Counted from the stretch's first letter, positions 1 through 11,192 are shown. The stretch: DNA of 64,000 nucleotides from Bradyrhizobium daqingense (GCF_021044685.1 NZ_CP088014.1:1612001-1676000); one strand, 5' to 3'. Notes: a model not told the origin generated them from the letters alone. Translations and numbers: made by a program.

Positions 1-81
1 AGTGTCGCGGCGCGATGATGATCGCCGCGATGATTGTCGCGCGCAAGAGTTTTGTTTGCTTTGATTGTCGCGGAGCGTCAA

Positions 82-2531
<2,450 letters not shown>

Positions 2532-2545
<14 letters not shown>

Positions 2546-2651
2546 TAGCCCTCTCATCATGGTCGACGCTCCACTTCCATCCTGTTCGCCGCGCGGCACA
2601 AACTTCGTCGAGCACCGCCCTGAGCAGCGCAGTCATTTCAGCATCAAACAC
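2532..2651 (-). pseudogene. 5' fragment of a small rhizobial gene cut by the IS21 side
   Basis: A GTG at 2651 preceded by cgggag opens a 39-residue frame that begins FDAEMTALLRAVLDEVC. That start resembles small (about 65-residue) proteins common in Bradyrhizobium; this is recalled, not searched. After about residue 20 the sequence turns into IS-flank sequence and stops at 2532. I read it as the N-terminal stub of a gene whose 3' part was lost beside IS21 element A. Function unknown. Confidence 0.4.
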
Positions 2652-2843
2652 GCCGAACTCCCGAAATTGAGAGGATCCTGAACGCTGCACAAGCGGAATA
2701 TATTCGCTTGGCAGCGTTCGCCGCGTATTCCGGTCTGGGCTCCGAAATCCCAGCGCCTACAAAATTGGCACCTGTACGTCAAAGTAATGTGACAGCTTCC
2801 TCGGCCACATCAACGGGCGTTTGCAGGGCCTCCCCAAAGGCCC

Positions 2844-2939
2844 TTACCAAGGAGGATAGAGCGCGACGAACAGCCCGAGGCCGGCAAGAAGTATTGCCCA
2901 CGCGACGGCCTGACGATTGCGAAGCGAGCCACGGTTCAT
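2844..2939 (-). CDS. 31-residue putative membrane micropeptide
   Basis: The ATG at 2939 has aagaagg about 8 nt upstream. The peptide has a short basic start (MNRGSLRNRQ), one hydrophobic segment of about 18 residues and a C-terminus LFVALYPPW. The same ending (LFVALYLPW) occurs in the peptide at 14014-14094, which argues that both are real. It would sit in the inner membrane with the tail outside or near the interface. Function unknown. Confidence 0.45.
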   Translation of the reverse strand: MNRGSLRNRQAVAWAILLAGLGLFVALYPPW

Positions 2940-3120
2940 TTGCGAGCCTTCTTACGAGACTTTCGCGTAACCGAGGCCGCAGGATTTGACCCGTCGAACA
3001 CAATGACGTCGAAGAGCGTCTTCGCGTCATCGGATAGGATCCCCAACCAACATCGCTTCTAATTCGGCGGCTGTCGTTGGGACAATCCCACCATTCGGCC
3101 GAACAGGCATAGTCGACACT

Positions 3121-3405
3121 TCATCTCAGAAAAAACCAAATAGCCTCCCATAGGCCCGGGCGACGGGCTCGGTGCCAGGCGTCGTGCGTCGCTCGCTGTC
3201 GGGGCGTCATCGCGGCCAGGCGCTCGGCGCGCTGTTTGGCATATCTCTGTTGCTGCCGAACCTTGCGGTTGAACCGCGTCGCGCCGGCAGGTGTTGAGGC
3301 GTCCCCGTACTGTGGCAGATGCCAAGCCTTTCCGATCCGAAACGACAGATACGCATGCCCCTTGACGACGTTGCGCTCGACGTTTGGTGGCAGTTTGCGA
3401 GGCAT
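3121..3405 (-). CDS. Small basic protein, possible integrase N-terminal remnant
   Basis: 94 residues, strongly basic in the second half (RQQQRYAKQRAERLAA). The start is supported by gggagagg just upstream of the ATG at 3405. The opening (MPRKLPPNVERNVVKGHAYL) resembles the first residues of tyrosine recombinases I associate with rhizobial prophages, after which the likeness ends. It lies 28 bp downstream of the helix-turn-helix gene on the same strand, an excisionase/integrase-like order. Either a stand-alone small protein or a broken integrase. Confidence 0.45.
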   Translation of the reverse strand: MPRKLPPNVERNVVKGHAYLSFRIGKAWHLPQYGDASTPAGATRFNRKVRQQQRYAKQRAERLAAMTPRQRATHDAWHRARRPGLWEAIWFFLR

Positions 3406-3433
3406 GGCCTACCTCTCCCAACCAACATCGGCG

Positions 3434-3667
3434 TCAACGCCGGTCGCGTGCTCTTCCCCGTGGTGAGGCAGAGCGTCGATCGCGCTCGAGTTCGCGAACG
3501 TCCCAAGCCAGTCGTCTCGTACCCGGAATGACCCGCGGCTTGGGCATGCTTCCCGCCGTCACGAGAAGGTCAAACGTGTTCGGGCTAACCGAGGCATATG
3601 CTGCGGAGGCCTCACGATCGATTAGACGCGGCGGCAGAGTTGGCGGCAATGCAGCTTGATGTGCCAC
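3434..3667 (-). CDS. AlpA/excisionase-type helix-turn-helix protein
   Basis: 77 residues beginning at GTG 3667. The core reads LIDREASAAYASVSPNTFDLL, then a turn and PKPRVIPGTRRLAWDVREL. This is the winged-helix layout of MerR-like excisionases and AlpA regulators, in which the protein binds DNA near an attachment site or phage promoter. A similar protein lies at 19231-19473. It probably shares a transcript with the basic protein just downstream. The C-terminal tail is Arg-rich and may be degraded. Confidence 0.6.
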   Translation of the reverse strand: MAHQAALPPTLPPRLIDREASAAYASVSPNTFDLLVTAGSMPKPRVIPGTRRLAWDVRELERDRRSASPRGRARDRR

Positions 3668-4250
3668 TACCGCTTCTCCCCATCCTCCATTTCGAGAGCG
3701 ACTGCCCCAACTCGGAGATCGGCTGCTTTTAATGGCGGCATTCCGCCGCTTCGCGGCGCTGACGACAGAAAGAGCATTGCGGTCATCATGCCAATGATGT
3801 GCAAACAGGTGTGTAATATGAATGGCCCTCTGGGGCTATCTAGCTGATTTTATTGTATTATTTTCTTTAAATGGCGCTCCCTAGCGGAATGTAACCACAG
3901 GTAATGATGAGATTTCCTATTATATTTCAATATGTTAAAATCTTGCCGTTTCGACGTGTATCTACGCGGTGTATCTACTTTTTGGGTCGGTAGCCGACTC
4001 GGCTACCGAAACTAACGAGTCGATGAGGGGCGGTAGAGCGCAAACCCATAACTATACAACTTGTAACAAAACTTGATTTGACTTTTCGTATTGCGGTTGA
4101 GGTCCCGTTCTGCTATGTACCACTCATGGCGACGTTGCGCGATTCGAGGGCGCGCCCGTGACTGCCTGACGGACACCTTGTCCGTCATCGGCTCATAGCC
4201 GAGGTAATGCAGCCGCTCAGCGGCAACGCTAACCGAAAATTCCCACACCC
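3668..4250. other. Stretch without a convincing gene, A+T-rich centre
   Basis: The part at 3840-4010 is clearly richer in A+T than its neighbours. A 78-codon open frame on the minus strand (4012-4248) has no start signal or recognisable motif and I do not call it. The stretch probably holds the promoter of the split gene starting at 4251. Confidence 0.4.
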
Positions 4251-4456
4251 ATGACCACTTTAAATGCGTCTGCGGTTACCGCTGATCGCCTTGACGCGGC
4301 CCTCGACCTCAGAGCTGGCCCCGGTTGTTTGGACAGCGCCGCGCTGGATTTAAGTGGATTCCTGCCGGGTTATGCTGAACGCGGGGCTTTACGATTTTGT
4401 CGTTGCGTCGGGAGGGCGTAGCCCGACCAGAGCGACGACAAAATCGTCGGCGACGG

Positions 4457-5284
4457 TCATGCGGCCATCACCATAGCTTGCGTGCCGAAGTAAGCCTCGT
4501 CGGGCGTGCGCCCGTCAAGGCTCGAGTGAGGGCGTCCCTGATTGTAGAAGGCCAGATACTTGGCAATTGACGCTCGCGCCTCGGACACGCTGTCGTAGGC
4601 GCGGAGATAAACTTCTTCGTATTTGACCGTGCGCCAGAGCCGCTCGACAAACACGTTGTCGCGCCAGGCGCCCTTGCCGTCCATGCTGATGGCGATCTTC
4701 GCGTCCAGCAGCACATCGGTGAACTCGAGGCTGGTGAACTGGCTGCCCTGATCCGTGTTGAAAATCTCGGGTCTGCCGTGCTTCGCCAACGCCTCCTGGA
4801 CCGCTTGGACGCAGAAGGCCGCCTCCATTGTGATCGAGACGCGATGGGCCAGGACCCGTCGGCTGAACACATCGACGACCGCCGCGAGATAGACGAAGCC
4901 ACGCCGCATCGGAATGTAGGTGATGTCCATTGCCCACGCATGGTCGGGCCGCTCGATCTTCAATCCGCGCAACAGGTACGGGTAGATCTTGTGACCCGGA
5001 GCCGGCTTGCTCGTGTTCGGGCGACGATAGACCGCCTCGATCCCCATGCGCTTCATCAGCGTCGCGATGTGGCGGCGACCGGCGTATACGCCCTCCCGCC
5101 GCAGCAACGATCGCAGCATACGCGCTCCCGCGAAGGGATAATCGAGATGCAGCTCATCGAGCCGACGCATCAAGGCAAGGTCCTCGGCCGAAACTGGCCG
5201 AGGTTCATAGTAGACCGTGCTGCGAGCCAGCTTCAGGACCTTCGCCTGGCGCACGATAGAAAGATCATGACCGCGGTCGATCAT
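4457..5284 (-). CDS. IS3-family transposase OrfB, copy A
   Basis: 275 residues with an HTH_21-like front and an rve integrase core. The catalytic triad is visible as MDITYIP, FNTDQGSQFTS and VERLWRTVKYEEV. It starts at ATG 5284, overlapping the end of orfA as ATGA. In IS3 elements OrfA and OrfB are normally joined by programmed frameshifting to give the active transposase; here coupling by overlap is also possible. The frame is intact, so copy A is potentially active. Confidence 0.93.
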   Translation of the reverse strand: MIDRGHDLSIVRQAKVLKLARSTVYYEPRPVSAEDLALMRRLDELHLDYPFAGARMLRSLLRREGVYAGRRHIATLMKRMGIEAVYRRPNTSKPAPGHKIYPYLLRGLKIERPDHAWAMDITYIPMRRGFVYLAAVVDVFSRRVLAHRVSITMEAAFCVQAVQEALAKHGRPEIFNTDQGSQFTSLEFTDVLLDAKIAISMDGKGAWRDNVFVERLWRTVKYEEVYLRAYDSVSEARASIAKYLAFYNQGRPHSSLDGRTPDEAYFGTQAMVMAA

Positions 5285-5586
5285 CGCTTTGCGCTCAGCA
5301 GGCCCGCCTTGGTGAGCGCGCCGGACAAAAAATCGTTTTCCAACGCCAGCTCGCCGATCTTGGCATGTAACGCCTTCAAATCGACCGGCGTCTCGGCCGA
5401 TGTCTTGTCATGCCCAAACACGCCGGCGGCGCCTTCCAGGAGCTGGTTTTTCCAGATCGTGATCTGGTTCGGATGAACATCAAACAGTTGCGCCAGCTCC
5501 GCCAGTGTCTTGTCTCCTTTGACCGCAGCCAAAGCAACCTTCGCCTTGAATGCCGGAGAATGCGTCCGGCGGCTCTTCTTCGTCAT
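5281..5586 (-). CDS. IS3-family OrfA, copy A
   Basis: 102 residues beginning MTKKSRRTHSPAFKAKVALA. This is the HTH_Tnp_1 DNA-binding subunit (LAELAQLFDVHPNQITIWKN) with a short Leu-rich tail. The start at 5586 is preferred over an in-frame codon at 5640 because caggagcg sits just upstream. It is identical in layout to the copies at 17391-17696 and 29906-30211. Confidence 0.92.
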   Translation of the reverse strand: MTKKSRRTHSPAFKAKVALAAVKGDKTLAELAQLFDVHPNQITIWKNQLLEGAAGVFGHDKTSAETPVDLKALHAKIGELALENDFLSGALTKAGLLSAKR

Positions 5587-5949
5587 CTTCGCTCCTGATT
5601 CGCAGCAAGAATCCTCGCCGCTGTCAGGCAGAAAATCCACTCAAGCTACTGTCCGAATTTGCGAGGCCAGCTCTCTCATCGCCGAGGTGATGGTGCTGCA
5701 CGACCGGCCGGGCTTCGCGCCCTACGTCGAACGCCTGGAGCGGGAGCTTGCCGCTATGCAGTCGAAGGATGACGTGATGACACGCGCGCGGCGGCGGCTT
5801 GCTGCCCGCGGCGCAAACGATAACGGCAAGTCCAAGGTAGCTGCGTGAACAACAGCCCCGCGTCGCCCGCCAAATATCTGCAGCGCGACCTTTAGTGTCA
5901 CGCCCGAAAAATCTCACTACTCATCACACACTACGAACGGAGGAATTGT

Positions 5950-6120
5950 GTGCAGCCACAACTCAATTTCCACCACAACTTCAGAGAGCCGGTCAAGATC
6001 CCCGGCTCGTTCAACCTGTATTACGATCCGGTTCAGGTCGACCGGCAACTGACTAAGCTTCTGATCGAGGGAGACCCGGAATATGAAAATCCTCGCCACT
6101 CATTCGCCGCTCGGTGCTGA
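5950..6120 (+). CDS. Small hypothetical protein of the phage-like cluster
   Basis: 56 residues from a GTG at 5950, with ggagg 6 nt upstream. It begins VQPQLNFHHNFREPVKIPGS. It overlaps the next gene (6083) by 38 nt, which suggests translational coupling. There is no motif I recognise. The same-strand, overlapping arrangement with 6083 and 6285 makes it a likely first gene of the replication operon. Function unknown. Confidence 0.45.
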   Translation: MQPQLNFHHNFREPVKIPGSFNLYYDPVQVDRQLTKLLIEGDPEYENPRHSFAARC

Positions 6121-6301
6121 CGTTGCCCTTGCGGACGTCGAAGTCTGCGAAGGGGTGAAGTTGTTCGGCGTGCGCATTGTGCGTGCGGCCGATGGATCGC
6201 ATCGAGCTTACGCGCGCGGGGCTGCGCTTTCGCCCGCGATGGTCGAATCAATTTCATCTCTCGTTTTAGAGGGCGATTGCCAACATGCGGGCCACGCTTA
6301 A
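6083..6301 (+). CDS. Small hypothetical protein
   Basis: 72 residues from ATG 6083, with ggagacccgg upstream. The composition is mixed with Val/Ala-rich strands and no transmembrane segment. Its stop overlaps the start of the primase-polymerase gene at 6285. I do not recognise a family; position alone suggests an accessory role in phage-type DNA replication. Confidence 0.5.
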   Translation: MKILATHSPLGADVALADVEVCEGVKLFGVRIVRAADGSHRAYARGAALSPAMVESISSLVLEGDCQHAGHA

Positions 6302-6956
6302 GCGCATTATCCACCTTCGTTGCAGCCTTATTGCTTACGGATACCGTCCCGTCGCGTGTAGTGGCAAAGCCGCTGTCATGGGTAACTGGCAGCGCTCGCG
6401 GTGGTCCGCTGCGCAAATGGAAGGCATCGCTCGCAACTATCCGGACGCCACAAATACGGGTCTGCTCTGCGGCGAACTTGTGGGGCTTGATGTCGACACG
6501 CCGGACGCTGAGACTGCCGACGCTATCCGCGCGATGGTGATGGAGTTGCCGGGGTCGGACAGAGCGCCGTATCGGATGGGCAAGGCACCGAAGACCCTGT
6601 TCGCATTCCGCGCCACCGAGCCTCGCGAGAAGCGCGCAACAGGCGCCTACCTGATCAACGGCGCCAAGTGTCAGGTCGAGGCGTTTGGTGAACGCACGCA
6701 ATTCGTGGCGTTCGGAACGCATCCCGATACGGGCCGACCTTACGAATGGTTCAACGGTTCGCCGGCCGAAACACCGTTGGCCGAGCTTCCGGAAATCACA
6801 CCAGAGGCGATCGACGAATTGTTGGCTCGGGCGGAGGCGTACTTCGCCGAGCGCGGGACGCTGATTAAGCCAGCCAGCAAAGCCAGTGACCGCGGCCCGG
6901 TGGTAGTCGATAGTGACCACCCGTGGGCTGACACATCAACGCCGCGCGTTGGCTAG
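6285..6956 (+). CDS. Bifunctional primase/polymerase (Prim-Pol) domain protein
   Basis: 223 residues. Residues about 10-160 fit the archaeo-eukaryotic Prim-Pol domain found in phage and plasmid primases. The catalytic acidic pair is visible in LVGLDVDTPDAETADAI, and a later KCQVEAFGERTQFVAFGTH resembles the conserved His-containing strand. It would make primers for the helicase encoded at 7320. The frame ends early at 6956, and the domain that normally follows is read from 6913 in another frame. The original single protein is therefore probably frameshifted. Confidence 0.7.
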   Translation: MRATLKRIIHLRCSLIAYGYRPVACSGKAAVMGNWQRSRWSAAQMEGIARNYPDATNTGLLCGELVGLDVDTPDAETADAIRAMVMELPGSDRAPYRMGKAPKTLFAFRATEPREKRATGAYLINGAKCQVEAFGERTQFVAFGTHPDTGRPYEWFNGSPAETPLAELPEITPEAIDELLARAEAYFAERGTLIKPASKASDRGPVVVDSDHPWADTSTPRVG

Positions 6957-7305
6957 CCTCGATGCATGGGTGCCGGAGCTTGGACTCGAAGATCTGCGCA
7001 AGTACCAGGGCGGCTTCCACGCTGTTGCATCCTTCCGCCCCTCGATCAACTCGAAGGTGAAGAAGCGAGGCCGCGCGCTGAATATCCAGCCCAGTGGTAT
7101 TGTCGATTATTCGGCTGGAAACGCCGGCTACTCGCCGATCAACATGGTTTCAGTCAGCCTCAGCATGTCCGCGTCAGAGGCCGCCGAGTGGCTGCGTAAA
7201 CGAGTTGGCGGCGGCGATGACACCAAGCCAGTCAGCGTTGCTCGTCTTCTTACTCAACCCGCCAGGCGTGCCGCAGCGCGTCGATCAACATCAACTTTGT
7301 CCTGA
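6913..7305 (+). CDS. C-terminal part of the primase, read from an overlapping GTG
   Basis: 130 residues starting at GTG 6913, overlapping the Prim-Pol frame by 44 nt. The sequence ALASLDAWVPELG followed by GGFHAVASFRPS and SGIVDY resembles the segment that follows Prim-Pol in single-chain rhizobial prophage primases (family memory). Either the two halves are now made separately by restart, or this is a plain frameshift near 6925-6950. There is no start signal beyond the overlap. Confidence 0.5.
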   Translation: MTTRGLTHQRRALASLDAWVPELGLEDLRKYQGGFHAVASFRPSINSKVKKRGRALNIQPSGIVDYSAGNAGYSPINMVSVSLSMSASEAAEWLRKRVGGGDDTKPVSVARLLTQPARRAAARRSTSTLS

Positions 7306-7319
7306 AGGGCGATTGCTGA

Positions 7320-8747
7320 ATGCAAAATGCAATTAAAACCGACGCGTCCAATTCAACCGTTGAAGCCCGCGATGAGGAGCCTGTCGCAGCCAACGACAAC
7401 AAACCCGCATCTAATCCCGGCACTTCGGTAACCGAGGATAGTGTTGCGTATATATTCGCGAGCACCTATCGAGACACGCTGCGCTTCTGCCACTCCACTG
7501 GCGCGTGGTTTGAATGGGATGGTTCGTACTGGCGCAGGAACGAAGTCGGCCTTGCGGCTCACCATGTTAGGGTGATGGCCCGCGATATGTCACAGGGCCT
7601 GTCTCCGAAGGCGCTCGCGACTATACGAAAGCGTTCATTCGCTTCAGGAGTCGAGGGGTTCGCTCGCAATGACCCAACCTTCGCCGTCACGATCGAGGCT
7701 TGGGACCGCGACCCGTTTCTGCTCGGAACGCCAGACGGCACCGTTGATCTGCGTACAGGGAAAATGCGCGCTGCCGACCCTGCAGATGGCATTACCAAAC
7801 TAACGTCCACCGCGCCGTCTGCCCAGGCAGACTGTCCACTTTGGTTGCGATTTCTTCAAGACGCGACTGGCGGCGACGGTGAAATGATCCGCTTTCTGCA
7901 GCAGTGGTGCGGCTACTGCCTTACGGGCGACACGCGCGAACATGCACTTGTCTTTGTGCATGGCGACGGCGGTAATGGGAAATCGGTTTTTCTCAACACC
8001 ACTAGCTATATTCTGCACGATTATGCGACTACGGCGTCAATGGACACGTTCGTTGCCAGCCGCAGTGACAGACACCCGACAGACTTGGCGATGTTGCGCG
8101 GTGCGCGTCTAGTCAGCGCCAGCGAGACAGAGGAGGGCAGGGCTTGGGCCGAGTCGCGAATAAAACAGATGACGGGCGGCGATGCGATTTCAGCGCGCTT
8201 TATGAGGCAGGACTTCTTTACGTTCCAGCCGCAATTCAAACTGTTTGTGGTTGGAAACCACCAGCCAGCACTGCATAGCGTCGACGCCGCAGCCCGGCGG
8301 CGATTCAACATCGTGCCGTTCACGCGAAAGCCGACGAAGCCGGATCGTGAACTTGAAGCAAAGCTTCGCGGTGAGGCGCCCGCCATTCTGCGGTGGATGG
8401 TTGATGGGTGCCGGGACTGGCAGCGCAATGGTTTGGTGCGACCTGCATCTATTGTTGAGGCGACCGAAACGTATTTTGCCGAGCAAGACACGTTCGGCCA
8501 GTGGCTGAAGGATGCTTGCCGAGTTGAGCCGGACAATCGTAGCATCTCAGACTTCGTCGCGGATCTGTTCAAATCGTGGACCGATTATGCTGAAGCATCT
8601 GGCGAGCGCCCCGGAAGCCAGAAGGGATTTGTCCAGTCGCTGACCAAGAGTGGCTTCAAGAAGGGGCAAAGGGTACGCGGCGGACAACTCTATATCGGAC
8701 TGCAACTGCTTAGGCAGGCCGAGAAAGAACCTAGCGTGCGCGATTGA
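7320..8747 (+). CDS. P4-type phage/plasmid primase-helicase (D5-like, superfamily 3)
   Basis: 475 residues. The N-terminal third fits the D5_N domain (WFEWDGSYWRRNEVG). The Walker A motif GDGGNGKS is at residues 215-222, followed by the SF3 motifs LVSASETEEG and FKLFVVGNHQP with the arginine-rich AAARRRFNIVPF. Such proteins unwind and initiate replication of phages, satellites and plasmids. It starts at ATG 7320, 14 bp after the primase fragment, so it belongs to the same operon. Apparently intact, so it is the best-preserved gene of the prophage-like region. Confidence 0.9.
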   Translation: MQNAIKTDASNSTVEARDEEPVAANDNKPASNPGTSVTEDSVAYIFASTYRDTLRFCHSTGAWFEWDGSYWRRNEVGLAAHHVRVMARDMSQGLSPKALATIRKRSFASGVEGFARNDPTFAVTIEAWDRDPFLLGTPDGTVDLRTGKMRAADPADGITKLTSTAPSAQADCPLWLRFLQDATGGDGEMIRFLQQWCGYCLTGDTREHALVFVHGDGGNGKSVFLNTTSYILHDYATTASMDTFVASRSDRHPTDLAMLRGARLVSASETEEGRAWAESRIKQMTGGDAISARFMRQDFFTFQPQFKLFVVGNHQPALHSVDAAARRRFNIVPFTRKPTKPDRELEAKLRGEAPAILRWMVDGCRDWQRNGLVRPASIVEATETYFAEQDTFGQWLKDACRVEPDNRSISDFVADLFKSWTDYAEASGERPGSQKGFVQSLTKSGFKKGQRVRGGQLYIGLQLLRQAEKEPSVRD

Positions 8748-9091
8748 GCACGGATCGCGCACGGGAAAACGAAATGATTTCAATGGTCGGTGCTACGTGT
8801 GCGACATGTGCGCGATTTTTCCATTATAGGCGCTTCGCGCGCGCGTGTAGAGAGTCATACGTGAAAATCACGCACATCGCGCACACCGCGCACGGCGGCG
8901 GGGTCTAGCTGATCTCTCCCGCCGTTCACATAGGGACCCGCGCCCCCAGGAAAACATCTCCGAGTGCAAAATGAAAACCAAAACATGGGGCGGGGATATA
9001 GCAAATCCCTTGGATCCCGCGAGCCGCCCGAACCAGTGGCCGAGTTACGTATAACTTTTTTTGATTGTTTGATTATTCGATCGGCACGCAG
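8748..9091. promoter_or_regulatory. Iteron-like TGTGCG repeats after the primase-helicase, possible replication origin
   Basis: No clear gene lies here. The motif atgtgcgcgatttttc (8806-8821) recurs inverted as gaaaatcacgcacat (8863-8877). More gcgcaca units follow at 8878-8900 and a gtgtgcgac unit precedes at 8797-8805. A cluster of short repeats in both orientations next to a P4-type initiator gene is what a satellite origin or operator could look like. A 27-codon frame at 8971-9054 is not supported. Confidence 0.4.
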
Positions 9092-9700
9092 ATGCCGACG
9101 CACAAGACCGCAGAAGCGGTCAGGTACGCTCGTCACGAGAGACAACCAATGCAACACGCAAACGACAACGACCAACCCATAGCAGCCGACCATGTTACCG
9201 AGGTCCGCCCGCGCCCTGGCGAGCTGAACCGCATTCTACACCGCCGCTTCCCCGGTATGGGGCCGGCCCATGGCTGGCAATTGGATGCGGCGGCGAGGGC
9301 GACGTTTAATGCGGATATGTCCAAGTGGTTTGGTTTGGACGGGCGATGGCATTCAACTGCCGAGCAATATCGCCAGAGCAAAGGCAAGCGCCGCACCAAA
9401 CAGGCGGCCACCCCCAACAAGCCCGGCAAGCCCGCCAGGCCAGAGCTACTGGATTGGCAGCAGGACGTGGGCGCACCGTACTCCAGGTGGTCGCATGCAG
9501 TTGCGGAGGGCGCTGAATTTCTTGCGGGCCGCACCGCCCCGGCGACAAGCGGCATTCGGCTCATGCAATTCGGTGCCGTTGAGGACGCCATGATCCGGGC
9601 AATCGACGCCAAGCGATTCCTGACGCAGGTGGCCAATGATAATGAGCCCGACATTCGCAGGAACAGGCCGCGCCGGAGGAAAATCGCGCTGGCGGCTTAA
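9092..9700 (+). CDS. Hypothetical phage-region protein
   Basis: About 203 residues from ATG 9092; later Met codons (for example 9149, after cacgagagac) are alternative starts. The middle part (GWQLDAAARATFNADMSKWF) is followed by a Lys/Arg/Pro-rich linker and a C-terminal region containing VANDNEP, then a basic tail. No family recognised. It lies between the replication genes and the structural remnants, on the same strand. Confidence 0.55.
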   Translation: MPTHKTAEAVRYARHERQPMQHANDNDQPIAADHVTEVRPRPGELNRILHRRFPGMGPAHGWQLDAAARATFNADMSKWFGLDGRWHSTAEQYRQSKGKRRTKQAATPNKPGKPARPELLDWQQDVGAPYSRWSHAVAEGAEFLAGRTAPATSGIRLMQFGAVEDAMIRAIDAKRFLTQVANDNEPDIRRNRPRRRKIALAA

Positions 9701-9897
9701 AATCCAGTTTTCGCCATAGTTGGGAACGTATCACCTTGAAGACCACGATTTGTGGTCTGACGTGACGTGCACTCGGCGCGCTGGCCACCACCCGGCGTCG
9801 CCACTTTTTCCCGGCCCTGAGCCGCGAAGCCGCTGCATGCGGCGTTTTATTTAACCCTCCAATCGCAATTTCCAATCCTGAAAGGAGAGCGGCCCCA

Positions 9898-10431
9898 ATG
9901 GCCACTTGGAATCACGTGCTCGACGCGATCGAGCGTCATCTTGATTTCCCGCGCTCGCGAAGCACCGGAATCGCCAGGCGTTTGCAGGAAGCCGGAATCT
10001 TGCCTTCCGGCGCACCGGGCGTTGCGCCTGAGCTAGACGAGGACAATGTTCTCGACCTCGTTGTTGCGCTCGCCTCTGACACCGAGTTGCACACCGCTGT
10101 TGACGCGGTCCGCGCCTACCACGCGATGACACCCGGTAGTGTCAACCTGGATGGGGCCCCGCAGTCGATTCCCAACGCGCCGATCGCTGTTGCGATTTTG
10201 GTCGAGGACGCACGCACTGGCGTCGCGGAGGCGCGAAAATCTCAGGTTACCGTATCCTGCAATTGTAGAGCCGTCGCGATTCACAAACCTGATGGGTCGG
10301 TCAGTCGCTTCAGTCAGCCGGGCGCTCATTGCGCTCACTGGCAATCCAATGGCCATCACAAGTCAGTCACCATCAACGTCGCCGCTGTGGCCGGTATCAT
10401 TGATGCATTGTTTGGAAAGGTTGTTGCCTAA
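9898..10431 (+). CDS. Hypothetical phage-region protein
   Basis: 177 residues with a strong start (aaaggagag 9 nt before ATG 9898). The second half has a CNC motif and several His/Cys residues (TVSCNCRAVAIHK, QPGAHCAHW) that could bind metal. Its stop shares bases with the ATG of the next gene at 10431, so the two are coupled. Function unknown. Confidence 0.65.
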   Translation: MATWNHVLDAIERHLDFPRSRSTGIARRLQEAGILPSGAPGVAPELDEDNVLDLVVALASDTELHTAVDAVRAYHAMTPGSVNLDGAPQSIPNAPIAVAILVEDARTGVAEARKSQVTVSCNCRAVAIHKPDGSVSRFSQPGAHCAHWQSNGHHKSVTINVAAVAGIIDALFGKVVA

Positions 10432-11020
10432 TGGCTCCGTTGAAGACGAAGACCACCGACGAATTCCGCGTCCCCAGCCTCGCGGAGGCCGACAGCTCGT
10501 ACGCCGACCTGATCGCGAAACGCGTGGAATTGGAGCAGAGAGACTCTAAGCTCAACAGCGAGCGCTCGAAACTGCGCGGTAAGATCGAGGCGGGCAGGGC
10601 GGCTTTTGGGAAACATATCTCGCCCGGCGTGGCCGCGCTGCTTGGTGACGATCCTACTGACAGCATTGCCGATCTGTCGCGGCAGCTCCGCGAAGTCACC
10701 ACGGAGATAGCAAACATCGAGTCAGCGCGGGAGGTCCTGCATAGGCGCACAGACGAAGCGCGGAACGTAGCCTCCAAGCTCGTGTGCTTCACCGTGATGC
10801 CAGAGTACCAGCGCCGTTTGGGTGCGGTATGTGAGGCCGCTCGCGCGTTGGAAGCAGCCAAGCCCGAGAAAAGCACGACGCGCTGCTGGACGATCTGGAG
10901 CGCGAGGATGTGCGCCTCGGTTATCTGCGGCCAGTGCGCGCGCACTTCTTGGGCGATCGGCGCGAAGGCCGCGCTTTTTACTTTTTGAAGGAAGTGAAGG
11001 AGGCGGGCCACAATGTCTAA
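10431..11020 (+). pseudogene. Coiled-coil phage protein with a frameshift
   Basis: The frame from ATG 10431 gives a Glu/Arg-rich coiled coil (ERDSKLNSERSKLRG, LREVTTEIANIESAR) up to about 10860 and then becomes nonsense. A different frame from about 10866 continues sensibly as KHDALLDDLEREDVRLGYLR and ends at TAA 11020. That stop overlaps the next ATG (11013), as expected for a tightly packed operon. A one-base indel near 10860-10875 explains this. Function unknown. Confidence 0.7.
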
Positions 11021-11192
11021 GGGATCCGAACGCACTTCCGATGTGGCCGACCGAAAGCCAGTTCGGCGCCGTGTAAAGATGCCTGGCGAAAGCCGACACT
11101 CCGAGTGCTCGGACTCACCAGCCGTGATTGCGCGCAAGTTGATGCAAGCGAAACGCGAGAAACGATTGCGGGTGACGCAACGCAATGGCTGA
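11013..11192 (+). CDS. Small basic hypothetical protein
   Basis: 59 residues beginning MSKGSERTSDVADRKPV and ending in a Lys/Arg-rich stretch (MQAKREKRLRVTQRNG). Its ATG overlaps the restored stop of the upstream gene, and its TGA overlaps the ATG at 11185. This coupling chain is the main evidence that it is real. The position before a prohead protease is compatible with a head-assembly or packaging accessory, but no family is recognised. Confidence 0.5.
   Translation: MSKGSERTSDVADRKPVRRRVKMPGESRHSECSDSPAVIARKLMQAKREKRLRVTQRNG

Larger units (their letters stand above)
4311..5674 (-). mobile_element. IS3-family element, copy A (1364 bp, 3-bp target duplication)
   Basis: The ends are inverted repeats: agagctggccccgg at 4311, and agagctggcctcgc reading inward from 5674. 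Target duplication CTC lies at 4308-4310 and 5675-5677. It contains orfA and orfB on the minus strand. Copies B (17303-18666) and C (28937-30299) are nearly identical. Copy A has one mismatch in the right terminal repeat (gcgaggcc in place of gcggggcc). Confidence 0.95.
4251..5848 (+). pseudogene. Small conserved gene split by IS3-family copy A
   Basis: ATG 4251 opens 20 codons (starting MTTLNASAVTADRLDAALDL). The IS then intervenes and the same frame resumes at 5678 for 56 codons to TGA 5848. Removing the IS (4311-5674) and one CTC duplicate (5675-5677) joins the parts in frame as a 76-residue protein. Its middle and end (YVERLERELAAMQSKDDVM) match the intact gene at 18995-19234 (FERLESELATAKAKEDMM). 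Function unknown; the family appears linked to prophage-like regulators here. The gene is disrupted. Confidence 0.75.

Noticed and set aside
4012..4248. 78-codon minus-strand frame
   Set aside because: No ribosome site, no family likeness, and the A+T-rich neighbourhood favours a control region.
8971..9054. 27-codon frame behind the primase-helicase
   Set aside because: No start signal and no homologue that I can name.
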